Shown in pieces: positions 19,162 through 28,850 of a stretch of DNA of 64,000 nucleotides. This DNA comes from Hemileia vastatrix (taxonomy: Eukaryota; Basidiomycota; Pucciniomycetes; Pucciniales; Zaghouaniaceae): the NCBI GenBank assembly GCA_030280995.1, contig JASXTE010000001.1, positions 5,171,501-5,235,500 of the forward strand, in the 5' to 3' direction. A program made the position numbers and the translations under genes. The notes beneath the pieces were generated by a model. It worked only from the letters and a program-made list of their open reading frames with translations, did not search any database and had not been told where the DNA came from. The first letter of the stretch is position 1. Every line of letters starts with the position of its first letter.

Positions 19162-22100
19162 ATGTCTTCAATTTATTCAGGATTCAAATTATTATGGATG
19201 CCCTCATTTTTTGGGGTAGCAGGGGCTGATCGCTCAAATGTTGTAATCTCTCCTCAGGATGAGATCCCAGATTGCAATAGGTCAGCTCACTTGGAGATAA
19301 TTCAAGTGGATTCTCAATTATTTTCTGTTAATATTACTTTGGAGTGCAAATACGTTTTGGACTTTTCTATATGTTTATTGGATTTACCCTGTTTTTCTAT
19401 TAAATTTAAAAATGGTAAAAAAGGCAAAATGGGCCAAATTAGGTTAGATAAAAATTGGAAGGGTATGTTTATGGGCCTCCAGCAAGAGGTTAAACTGCAA
19501 TTATCTCCTTCTATTATGGACCTCCAGCAAGAGGGTAAACTGCAAATATCACATCAAAATCCGATTAAAAATCTTGGTATAATTAAAACACAAAAAAATA
19601 ATTTATGTGAAAATGTTATTCCGGACCTCCAGCAAGAGGTTAAACTGCAAGTATCTCCTTCTATTTTGGACCTCCAGCAAGAGGGTAAACTGCGAAAATC
19701 TCATCAAAATCAAATAAAAAATCTCGGTATAATTAAAACCCAAAAAAATAATTTTTGTGAAAGTTCAATTCCGGTTCTCCAGCAAGAGGTTAAACTGCCA
19801 ACTTTCTTTACGGGTGATTTACTGTTGGATAAGGGAAGAAAAGGTGTTGGAAAATCTGTTTATAAATTAGACGAGGGAAAGGAGAAAAAGGTAAAATTTA
19901 AAAATGAAATAAAATATTTTTCTAATTTTTCTTATTCCGATTCTGGAGATGAAGAAGATTTATTTGATGAAAGTTTTAATGGCGATACAAAAGTAAATGA
20001 TTTACCTCAAGTTTATTTAGATGTGGACGCAGCCAAATATAAGAAAGTAGCAAATAAAGTTCGACCTATTAATGAACCGCTACCTGCTGAATTAAATCCA
20101 CCTTTGAGAAGACCAAGGTTATCAAGAGATCCTTATGAAAGTCCCTTGGTAAAGAATCCGCCTGAATTTTCTGAGACTTCAAGAATCACTTTTGAGAGAC
20201 TAGGTGTTGTTAATTTTGGACCTGATGGTTGGTTGTCTGGAGAAGAGAAGAAGTTGTTGTTGGATGTGATGGTCAAGCGAGAGAAGGCCATTGCTTTTGT
20301 AGAAGAGGAGAGGGGTGTGTTGAAGCATTCCTATGGGGAGCCTTACAAGATTCCTGTGGTATGTCATGAACCGTGGCAGCAGAAACCGATTCCTATTCCG
20401 GCTGCATTGAAAGAAGCCTATATTGAAGTTGTCAGAGAACGGATACGCACTGGACTGTATGAGCAATCAACGTCAAGTTATTCTAGTCCGGTATTTTGTA
20501 TCAAGAAACCGAATGGCAAGCTTAGAGTTGTTCATGATCTTAGGGAATTAAATAGGGTTACAATAAAGGATGCTGGGATACCACCTAGTGCTGAGGAGTT
20601 TGTTGAAGCGTTTGCAGGGAGAGTGTGCTATGGTTTGGGAGATATTATGGGTGGATATGATGAGAGAGAGTTACATCCGGACTCAAGGCCTCTCACTACA
20701 TTCGATACACCACTTGGACGTTTACAGTTAACAAGACTACCTCAAGGAGCAACAAATTTGGTTGCAGTTTATCAAGCTCAGATGGCTTGGATCCTTCAAG
20801 ATGAAATTCCACAATATGCTGGAATCTTTATAGATGATGGAGGAATTAAGGGACCAACAACCGACTATGATAACCAGGTGTTGGAAGAGAATCCCGGGAT
20901 ACGCAAATTCATTTGGGAGTTTGCAATTACTTTAGAAAGAATCTTGTTTCGAATTGAAGAGGCTGGTTTAACTATTTCAGGCTCAAAATTTTCATGTTGT
21001 GTGCCAGCCTTAGAAATATTAGGCCATGTGGTATGTAGAGAGGGTAGGATTATGTCCAAGAAGAAAGTTAACAAAATTCAGTCCTGGCCAAGACCCAAGA
21101 ATACGACCGAAGTTAGAGGGTTTTTAGGCGTTTGCATATATGTTAGAATGTTTATCAAGGACTTTTCTTCATTGGCAGCTCCATTGAGACAGTTAACGAG
21201 AAAGGATGCAGACTGGGAGTGGGATGAAGAGTGTGAGAAGGCGTTTGAGAAGTTGAAGGAGGTTGTGGGGAAGGATTTAGTCCTGCACAAGTTGGATTAT
21301 GGAAAAAATGCTGGCAGAATTTATTTAGCAGTTGATTCAAGTCAGGTTGCAGCTGGGGCGGTTCTGTCTCAGATGGATAAAGCTGGTTACATCAGGCCAG
21401 TTAGGTATGAATCTGTAGTATTTACTGAGGTCAAATCAAGATATTCTCAACCAAAATTGGAATTATGTGGTGTGGCAAAAATACTGAAGAAACTTCAGCA
21501 TATTTTGTGGGGGCAACATTTTGAGTTGCAAGTGGATGCGAAATCGTTAATCCAGATGATTAATTCCCCAAGTTTACCGAACGCACCCATGACGAGATGG
21601 GTAGCTTTTATTCAACATTTTTCGTTTGATTTAGTTCATAAGCCTGGCAAAACTTTTACTATGCCAGATGGTTTATCAAGGAGACCACCCACTGAAGAAG
21701 ATTCAGACTCAGAAGAGTTCGATGAAGATATACCTATTATCAAAGCCAGCACTAAAGGAGCTGAAGACTTTCCATACCTCCCCCATGAGGTTAAACTGGC
21801 AGGACTATTGTGTTTAGATTATGATGATGATGACCTCCACCAAGAGGATAAACTGGAAAATAGTTTTTATGTTAATAAAGGTGTTGGAAAAGGTGTAGAT
21901 AAATTCGGCAGAGAGGAGGTAGAAGAAGATGTGGTGTATGTAGAGGAAGATGGATTGGTAGTGTGGGATAGTAGTAAATTAAGGAATGGTGTATATGTTG
22001 GAGAATTAGAGAATTTAAATAAAAGGGTGGATAAAGAGAAAGAGGTATTTTCAAATACGGTTTTCGAAGGATCCAAAGGTTCAGAAGAAAAACGTCGACA

Positions 22101-23514
22101 TAGCTCGATTAAAGATTTATTTAGGGGTCAACAATTATTGGCTCATTCATGTGCAGGTGATATTGGTGATAGAGAAGTCCCTATTGATGTTATATTAATC
22201 GATTTTCAAGATGAAGTCTGGGGTCAGACTGGTTTTTATTTTTTGTTAGTCAAATATTTGTTGACTTTAGAGAGGCCAGAAGATTGTGAAGACGATGAAT
22301 GGGTGGCTATCAAAAGGAAGTCATCTACGTTTTACCTATCTGGTCGACGTTTAATGAGGAGAAGGTATCCAAATACTCAAGTAGTTATAACTCAACAGAA
22401 GGGGCAAGAATTAGTTTTGAAATCACTGCATGAAGATCTCGGGCATAGAGGCGTTGGAGAAACGTTTAGAAGAATTTCTGATCGATTTTGGTGGCCTGGC
22501 ATGAAGATGGCTGTTAAACAGTGGGTTCAGTCATGCGAAGAATGTCAAAGACGAAGTTATTTAAGGCCAAAAGAACCTGGACATGCAACCGGTGAATATA
22601 CACTCTTTGGGAGAGTTAGTTTAGATGCCGTTCATATAAAAGAGGGACGGTATAAATATTTAATTGTGGCCAGAGATGATTTATCTGGTTGGGTAGAGGC
22701 AGCGCCTCTTATTAATTTAACTGCCAAAAATGTGGCAGAATTTTTTTTGAATAATTGGGTGTATCGATATGGAGTGATGAAGTTGGTGACGGTAGATGGA
22801 GGTCCTGAATTTGGGACAGAGTTTAAAGAGGCCGTATTGAAAGTTGGATCAAAGGTTAGGGTAGCAACCCCATATTATCCTGAAGCTGAAGGCATGGTTG
22901 AAAGAGGGCATCAAGTTATTAAGGATGCTTTAGTTAAAATGTGTGGGACAAGTGCCGAAAAGTGGAGGCACTATTTACCTTTAGTTTTATTTGCTGATCG
23001 AATCACTGCCAAAAGGACGACCGGATTTTCACCTTATGAACTTTTTTTTGGACAGAAAGCAGTTTTACCGGTTGATTTAGAAGCTGAATCATATCTTGGA
23101 GTTGACTGGGACACGGTCAAAACTACTGAAGAATTATTGCGTGCAAGAATGATGCAGCTAGAAAAGAAAGAAGAATATTTAGAAAAGGCATATTCACGGA
23201 TGATGAAGATCCGAAATCAATCAGTTAGATATTGGGATGAGCGGTTGGCACATCGATTAAGGAAACCTTTGAACCCAGGTGATATGGTCCTGGTGTATAA
23301 TAGGAGTTTGGAAAGTCAATGGGGAAAGATGTTTGCAGATAGGTGGAATGGACCGTATAAAATCAAGGAGCAAGTTTCCGGCGGTTCATATGTGCTAGAA
23401 GAGTTGGATGGAGTAGTATTGAAGAAGAGGGTAGCGGCCGATCAAGTGAAACGGTTCTATCCTAGAGGCACCAGGAGTGCCGAAGTCTTCCTCCGCAACG
23501 AGGATAAACTATGA
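19162..23514 (+). CDS. pol: RT-B Pol: RT, RNase H, integrase
   Basis: 1450 residues, uninterrupted, ATG 19162 to TGA 23512. RT from about residue 400 with SSPVFCIKKPNGKLRVVHDL and catalytic FIDD near 553; RNase H with LAVDSS near 723; integrase HHCC domain (HEDLGHRGVGETFRRISDRF, CEECQRR) near 1090-1130; catalytic D (SLDAVHI), D (VTVDGGPEFG) and E (YYPEAEGMVERGHQ) near 1153, 1211 and 1242. No chromodomain. The N-terminal 300 residues are poorly conserved and carry five in-frame stem-loop repeats (LQQEVKLQ, LQQEGKL); two more lie between RNase H and integrase, and one ends the protein (LRNEDKL). Residues VNITLECKYVLDFS may be a ruined protease, lacking the active DSG. Confidence 0.95.
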   Translation: MSSIYSGFKLLWMPSFFGVAGADRSNVVISPQDEIPDCNRSAHLEIIQVDSQLFSVNITLECKYVLDFSICLLDLPCFSIKFKNGKKGKMGQIRLDKNWKGMFMGLQQEVKLQLSPSIMDLQQEGKLQISHQNPIKNLGIIKTQKNNLCENVIPDLQQEVKLQVSPSILDLQQEGKLRKSHQNQIKNLGIIKTQKNNFCESSIPVLQQEVKLPTFFTGDLLLDKGRKGVGKSVYKLDEGKEKKVKFKNEIKYFSNFSYSDSGDEEDLFDESFNGDTKVNDLPQVYLDVDAAKYKKVANKVRPINEPLPAELNPPLRRPRLSRDPYESPLVKNPPEFSETSRITFERLGVVNFGPDGWLSGEEKKLLLDVMVKREKAIAFVEEERGVLKHSYGEPYKIPVVCHEPWQQKPIPIPAALKEAYIEVVRERIRTGLYEQSTSSYSSPVFCIKKPNGKLRVVHDLRELNRVTIKDAGIPPSAEEFVEAFAGRVCYGLGDIMGGYDERELHPDSRPLTTFDTPLGRLQLTRLPQGATNLVAVYQAQMAWILQDEIPQYAGIFIDDGGIKGPTTDYDNQVLEENPGIRKFIWEFAITLERILFRIEEAGLTISGSKFSCCVPALEILGHVVCREGRIMSKKKVNKIQSWPRPKNTTEVRGFLGVCIYVRMFIKDFSSLAAPLRQLTRKDADWEWDEECEKAFEKLKEVVGKDLVLHKLDYGKNAGRIYLAVDSSQVAAGAVLSQMDKAGYIRPVRYESVVFTEVKSRYSQPKLELCGVAKILKKLQHILWGQHFELQVDAKSLIQMINSPSLPNAPMTRWVAFIQHFSFDLVHKPGKTFTMPDGLSRRPPTEEDSDSEEFDEDIPIIKASTKGAEDFPYLPHEVKLAGLLCLDYDDDDLHQEDKLENSFYVNKGVGKGVDKFGREEVEEDVVYVEEDGLVVWDSSKLRNGVYVGELENLNKRVDKEKEVFSNTVFEGSKGSEEKRRHSSIKDLFRGQQLLAHSCAGDIGDREVPIDVILIDFQDEVWGQTGFYFLLVKYLLTLERPEDCEDDEWVAIKRKSSTFYLSGRRLMRRRYPNTQVVITQQKGQELVLKSLHEDLGHRGVGETFRRISDRFWWPGMKMAVKQWVQSCEECQRRSYLRPKEPGHATGEYTLFGRVSLDAVHIKEGRYKYLIVARDDLSGWVEAAPLINLTAKNVAEFFLNNWVYRYGVMKLVTVDGGPEFGTEFKEAVLKVGSKVRVATPYYPEAEGMVERGHQVIKDALVKMCGTSAEKWRHYLPLVLFADRITAKRTTGFSPYELFFGQKAVLPVDLEAESYLGVDWDTVKTTEELLRARMMQLEKKEEYLEKAYSRMMKIRNQSVRYWDERLAHRLRKPLNPGDMVLVYNRSLESQWGKMFADRWNGPYKIKEQVSGGSYVLEELDGVVLKKRVAADQVKRFYPRGTRSAEVFLRNEDKL

Positions 23515-26026
23515 TATCAACGAAATTTTATGGATTCCTCCGCAACGAGGATAAACTATCTTCTTATTTTTATCAAAAATACTTTACTATCATTACACTG
23601 CATATGGGCGACGAAACTGTGATGAAACATAACGAAATGCAAGAAAACCTTCATTGAAAATTTTCAAAATTAAAAATTCTTAAAATATGGGTGAAGATAG
23701 TGTTGGAAAAATTTTAAAATTTATTGGAAGAAGTGTTCACAGGGGAACGTTCTTAATTTAATATTGGCAAGTGTGGGGGTAATTGATGGGCTGGCTGCTC
23801 TATACACAATTACCCCATAATGTTCGTTTCCAAAATTTTCCCTGTTTCTAGTTGAATCCTGGCTTTGTCTTTTGATTATAGGAAGTCCACTAAGACTATA
23901 AACTGGAACGAATCAAGAGACACGCTCTCAACGCCGGATTCAAGATTTTTTTTTTTTATTTTGTTTTTGATTTTTTTATGTCAGATTGTGATTTATTTTC
24001 TTTAATATATATTATGAATTATTGTAAAGGTGATGCTCACTGGTGGTCTCTAATCATTTTTATAAATTGGAGGGAGCCCACCCAGTGATCATCATTATAA
24101 AATTTATCTTCTAAAAACTTTCATTTAATTTTTTTTCTTTTCAATTTCTCAAAATTGTGTAACCACATCAAGTTGCACTTGGATGTGGGTATGATGTCGA
24201 GGGTACGGCTCATCAAATGGCCGGGGGGCATCTTTTATAATTTTATTTTGAAATTTTTTTTTATTACTTTTTTATCTTTCTTTTCACATTCGTTTATCTT
24301 TCTTTAAAAATTAAATTTTAACTTTTATTTCAAAACTATTTTTTTAAAACTCTTTTATTTTAAAGTAAAAAAAAAAAAAAAAATTAAAAAAAAAAAAAAA
24401 AAAAAAAAATTAAAATTAAATTAAAAAAAAATAAAAATAAAAAAAATAAAATAAAATAAAAAATAAAATAAAATAGAATAAATAAATAAAAATAAAATAA
24501 TAAAATAAAAAAAAAAAAATAATAAAATAAAATAAATTAATTAATTAAATCAAAATTATTATATTTCTCAGTTTTATTTTTTAGTTTTCATTCTTTTTAG
24601 TTTTATTCATTTAGTTTAGACAGGAAACAGGGTCTAGGGAAACTCAATACCTATGGGATTTTACTTCAAGACATCTGTTAGTCCTCCAAGACTTTAAACT
24701 GGCTACTGTTCAAGACGTTCTTTAAGGTTTTTTATACATATTTTGCATCTGTTAGTCCTCCAAGACTTTAAACTGGCTACTGTTCAAGACGTTCTTTAAG
24801 GTTTTTTTATGCATATTTTGGATCTGTTAGTCCTCCAAGACTTTAAACTGGCTACTGTTCAAGACGTTCTTTAAGGTTTTTATACGAATTTTGGAGCTGT
24901 TAGTCCTCCAAGACTTTAAACTGGCTAATTTTCAAGACTTTCATTAAAGATTTTATATTGGAGCTGTTAGTCCTTCAAGACTTTAAACTGAATTTCAAGG
25001 ATGTTCAAGATTTTATGGATATTTTTGGAGATGGATTTTTTTTATTTTTTATCAATCAAATGTTAGGTCCACCAAGACCTTAAACTGGAGTGTTATCAAA
25101 TGTTAGGTCCACCAAGACCTTAAACTGGACTATTATCAAGTGTTGGGTCCACCATGACCTTAAACTGGATTTCTTGTCGATCAAATGTTTGGTCCACTAT
25201 GACATTAAACTGGATTATCAAATTTATCCAATCTTTGGTCAAGCCTAGGCCTTACTTAGGAATTTATCAAGTTATTTATGCACCTAAACGATCTTTGGTC
25301 CACCAAGACCATAAACTGGCAATCGAATATATGTTTGGTCCACCAAGACTTTAAACTGGAATGTCAATCTTGTTTGGATAACTCAATTCAATCTTTTAAT
25401 TTATCACTGTCCACTAAGACTCTAAACTGGTTATTCAATTATTTCTGGAATTGGGTGCTGATAGCTTTAGGAGGTTAAAATTTTAGGTGGTAATGATGCT
25501 AAAGAAAGCATAATGGTTAATTAGGTGAAATTTGTGGCGCTTTAACATGGTCTAAAGTTAATATTATTATTGGAAGCCTGGCAAAAGTATTTTATGGGTT
25601 TGTTGTAAAGCAAAGTTTGAAAATTGTGATGAAGGAATCAGAAGTTAGGATGGTAGTTGGATTTTAGGGAATGATTTTTTTTAGTGCCTCATAGTTAGGC
25701 CTTTTTTTTTTTTTTTTTGGTGTGAAGCTTGGAGGACCTTATGGCGAGATTGGAATCATAGAATTCGGCTCAGTGGGGGGCCCTATGAGGTTGGAATCAG
25801 GAGTATTCGGCTCATAGGAAGATCCACTCTCTCAATGCTGTGACAAGAAGGACAACTGGTATATGGGAGTCTGAAGGGATTCAAACCTTGCTCTCAGCAG
25901 TGGAATCATCACAAGATTTATTTTATTTTATTTTATGTTATATCAAGCCAGAGAAGAAAGAAAACATCATTTATGTTGAAAGTTTAAGAAGACCAAGCAA
26001 AAACAAAATTTTATCAAGTTATACTG
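23515..26026 (+). other. RT-B structured 3' noncoding region
   Basis: No gene on the sense strand. In order: stem-loop at 23535-23559; hairpin with arms GGGGTAATTG/CAATTACCCC (23776-23815); stem-loop 23883-23906; CACTGG hairpin (24034-24092); bipartite module 24162-24232; A-rich low complexity (24365-24545); five AGTC-type stem-loops (24678-24990, the first three in 74-bp tandem units); seven mostly GGTC-type stem-loops (25064-25430); a 30-45 bp direct repeat at 25748 and 25787 (TTGGAATCA...ATTCGGCTCA). Confidence 0.85.
24678..25430 (+). repeat. Array of twelve small covarying stem-loops in RT-B
   Basis: Copies start near 24678, 24751, 24826, 24900, 24968, 25064, 25105, 25145, 25189, 25296, 25336 and 25408. 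The first five have arms AGTC/GACT and tail TTAAACTG; most of the rest have arms GGTC/GACC. The loop is 6 nt, usually CTCCAA or CACCAA. The switch between arm types keeps pairing, which argues for selection on RNA structure. Confidence 0.85.
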
Positions 26027-26723
26027 TTAGAAAAGATAATTTCTTTGAAATTGTTCAACATCATTATCAAAGCTTTGCATTAAAATTCTTCTTTTCATGA
26101 GGTCTTCATGGTTATTAGCTGGAGTTTCTTGAAAATAGGCCAGCATTTTTCGTTTCAACTCATTAGTAAAGTCAAGAAAAAGATAGCGATGAAAATTTGG
26201 GTAATGATTGATATAGTCCGTCTTCACTCTACCAACATCATCAGTGTTGGTTATTTCGACAGCTAGAAGTTCAAATATGTTATTAAGTCATAGGTTTAGT
26301 CAATTTTGATTAAAAGTTTTTTTTTTTTAGTAAGATAAATAGGGTCTTACATTTAGAGCCAGGAAACATAGTCTCAGCAAAGTTAGTTGGGGGTACTGGC
26401 GTTATAGGATTAGGATCTTGTGAAGGCAAAATTAGGCCGGGATCCGTTGATGAAGATTGAACTTTTGAAGCTGTTTTTGATCTTATTCGTTTTAAGAAGA
26501 CAGGAATTTTGGATCGCTTTTTAGAAGTTGAGGGATCAGGGAGAGCTGCTGGTCCTAAATATACGTTTGTTTTAGAAGGAACTATTGGCTGGTTGCATTT
26601 GACTTTTTTCACACAGCATAAGTTGCAAGCTGTTCTGCCAGGAAGATTAGGGTTGGACATTAAACAAGGTACCTGGTATCGAGCGCAGAGTTCACATGGA
26701 GCGACAAGTTCTTTGGAAGACAT
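26027..26723 (-). CDS. aB: antisense Zn2Cys6-like gene of RT-B, two exons
   Basis: Minus strand, exons 26723-26351 and 26262-26027. The 88-bp intron has donor GTAAGA and acceptor TTCTAG. About 202 residues from ATG 26723 (MSSKELVAPCELC). Cysteines 10, 13, 20, 33, 36 and 43 give CX2CX6CX12CX2CX6C, identical in spacing to aA1. A basic region (TSKKRSKIPVFLKRIRSK) follows, possibly a nuclear localisation signal. The tail contains YFQETPANNHEDLMKRRIL, clearly related to aA1. The start lies 124 bases inside the 3' LTR and transcription would run away from that LTR, against gag-pol. Both frames are intact in a young element, so the protein is probably made. Confidence 0.82.
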
Positions 26724-26836
26724 ATTGATGAAGATGAATTTTATAGTTGATTAAAGAAGATGGTGGTTGAAGGTTAAAGATGAATATTGTGTTCAACCAC
26801 TTATGCAAAGTTTTAAGAATGGGGACATTCTCGATT

Positions 26837-26846
26837 GGAGGGAGGA
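26837..26846 (+). other. Polypurine tract of RT-B
   Basis: GGAGGGAGGA directly before the 3' LTR start TGTGG, identical to the RT-A tract. Confidence 0.85.
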
Positions 26847-27975
26847 TGTGGTAGCCTAAAGTTTAGTACGGCACCTAAGTACGTAAATGGAGTTATTACG
26901 GCGTGCAAGATTGGCGTTATTATTTTTTATAAAAGGGTTTTATTTAATTTATTGGAGTTTTAAATATGAAGAAATTGGTCACGAGCAAATGCCTACACGA
27001 AAACAATTTATTTTGCGGAGAAAACTTATTTTTATGGTCTAAAAAATTTATAAGTATCAAGTCAAGTCACTCAAGAACCTTGGGAAATTTTCCCAGAATT
27101 TTTACTATTTTTCTTATATTTTTAAATGAATTTTAAAGTTTTATAGAAATATTTACGTTTTCAAAAATTACTTAACTTTGATGAATTTTCACGGGGTAAT
27201 TAGAGCTGCGCAGACTACGAAAATTAGTTTGGTATGTAAAGGGGAAGTAGCTCTATTATGTGTAATTTTTCTAGATTTTTTTATTATAGTTTTAAGGTTC
27301 TAATTGAGTCTGGAAGTCTGGACGGACTCCGTTTCGACTCCGTACGGACTCCGCTTTGACTCCGTACGGACTCCGTACGGGCTCCGGATTGACTCTGGAA
27401 GAGCTCTAGAGGGGAAAACTTAGGCACGTGACTAGGAATACTTAAGCGCTTCTCAAACTCGAAATTGAAGGGGGGACACATCATACAGCTTAATCATTAA
27501 CCACCACGGTCTCATTTTTTATTACTCAACAAATTAAATAAGTTATAATACCCTTATAACATTTATTATTTATACATAACATTTTAGAAATACAATTCAA
27601 CAATTTAAATCACACTTCATATAGGGTATCTTTAGAAAGGTCTTTGTCGCTGGGACTTGATTATTGCTGTCTCATAAAAATTCAAATTATTATAAAAACA
27701 TAAAAGTCAATCTTTACAGATCTTTCACTGGTACACCTTAATTGTTGTTATCAGTATTTCTTTCTCAAAAGCCACTTTCTTTTAATCTCAATAAGCGTTA
27801 AATATTTTAGAGTTTCATTATTTTCATCAATCAGATCCAAGTAGATTAGTTAGCTTAGTGATTTAGAATTCCCATTTTGTTATTTTATTGGAAGGACGGG
27901 GTTTTCAGCTAAATCCACATATCTCCTCCGGATTCTGCTTACAGCAAGGCGACTGTAAGAGTTTACCTTACCATA
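26847..27975 (+). repeat. 3' LTR of RT-B
   Basis: 1129 bp. Compared with the 5' LTR it has 22 extra bases in the CGGACTCCG repeat tract (about 27318-27385) and about ten substitutions. Followed by the ACGT target duplicate. Confidence 0.93.
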
Positions 27976-28850
27976 ACGTGAGTTAAAATACTGTGGTCAC
28001 ATGAAAATAAAAATAATTGTGGGATTTTTTTTCATGGGATCAGAGAATGTGAGTTTAAAAAAAGGTTCAATGCACCATAATTTAAACATTATGGTCCATC
28101 AAACCATGAATAAGGGAACTGGAACAGGTGATGACTTTGGAATAAGTATATAGGTAATTCTTTTTTCAATGTGAAAAGTGAGTAATTGGGGAGTTTCATA
28201 GGACTAAATCAACCAAAAATTTATTTTTTTCAACTACATTTTACTACATATTTGATGTGAAATAACATATATATAAATTTGTGACTGGCAACATGGAGAG
28301 AGAGAAAAAAAGTAAGCAGAGATTAAACATAATATTTATATAAGGTTATGGATTTTAAGTTTATGGAATTGAGAAAGGTTTTTATGAGGGGTTTAACAGA
28401 ATTATACTAGAGAGAAACACCTTTTCCCAGCCTTTCCTGGCACTTTTTAAGCCCCTTTTCCACCCCCAGTAGGCCCCAGGGGGCCCCACTGGGGGTGACA
28501 GAGGGGCTAAAGGGGGGCTTCAAAGGTTTAAAATAAGTTATTCAAAGGGGTAAGTCAGAGGTAATGAAGGTAAAATTAATAATATACTGTTCTTAAAATA
28601 TAAAATAATAATTTTTTTTTTTGGTTTTTATAAAATTAAATTTTTTATGTCAAGTTTTTTGTATTATTTTTTGGTGTTGAAGATAGCGATTTTCAAGATT
28701 CCCAATATCAAGGTACATATAAATTCCTTAAAATTTCATTGGGAAATTAAAAACTGTTTTTGAATTTTAATAAGCTATTTCATAAGGTAAAATTTAATCA
28801 AATGTACTAAAATATATTGAGATATTATTCTATACACTGAACACATCTAG
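27976..28850. other. CACTA element DNA right of RT-B, noncoding
   Basis: Continues the palindrome array (B-type palindrome 28064-28105). A GC-rich hairpin has arms CACCCCCAGT (28461-28470) and ACTGGGGGTG (28488-28497), extended by AGCCCC/GGGGCT outside. The rest is AT-rich with no gene. Confidence 0.7.

Larger units (their letters stand above)
16619..27975 (+). mobile_element. RT-B: young Ty3/gypsy element lacking nucleocapsid knuckle and protease
   Basis: 11357 bp with LTRs 16619-17725 and 26847-27975, flanked by ACGT on both sides (16615-16618, 27976-27979). The LTRs differ by about ten substitutions and one 22-bp indel. Order: LTR, tRNA-Lys primer site, leader, gag, pol, a 2.5-kb structured 3' region, antisense gene aB on the minus strand, purine tract, LTR. 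Both gag and pol are long open frames. Inserted in the palindrome array of the CACTA element. Confidence 0.95.

Noticed and set aside
21867..22076. Minus-strand frame opposite the RT-B pol linker
   Set aside because: Low-complexity Thr/Ser translation of the complementary strand of an acidic linker.
24365..24545. Possible poly(A) tail of a processed retrocopy
   Set aside because: It is mixed A/T simple sequence inside RT-B, without a gene body or duplicates.
24678..24990. Regularly spaced direct repeats resembling a CRISPR array
   Set aside because: The spacers are nearly identical duplicates, the organism is eukaryotic, and the repeats belong to the retrotransposon stem-loop family.
26027..26723. 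Homology of the antisense genes to the retroviral antisense protein HBZ
   Set aside because: Only the arrangement is similar; HBZ is a leucine-zipper protein, and these have a cysteine cluster.
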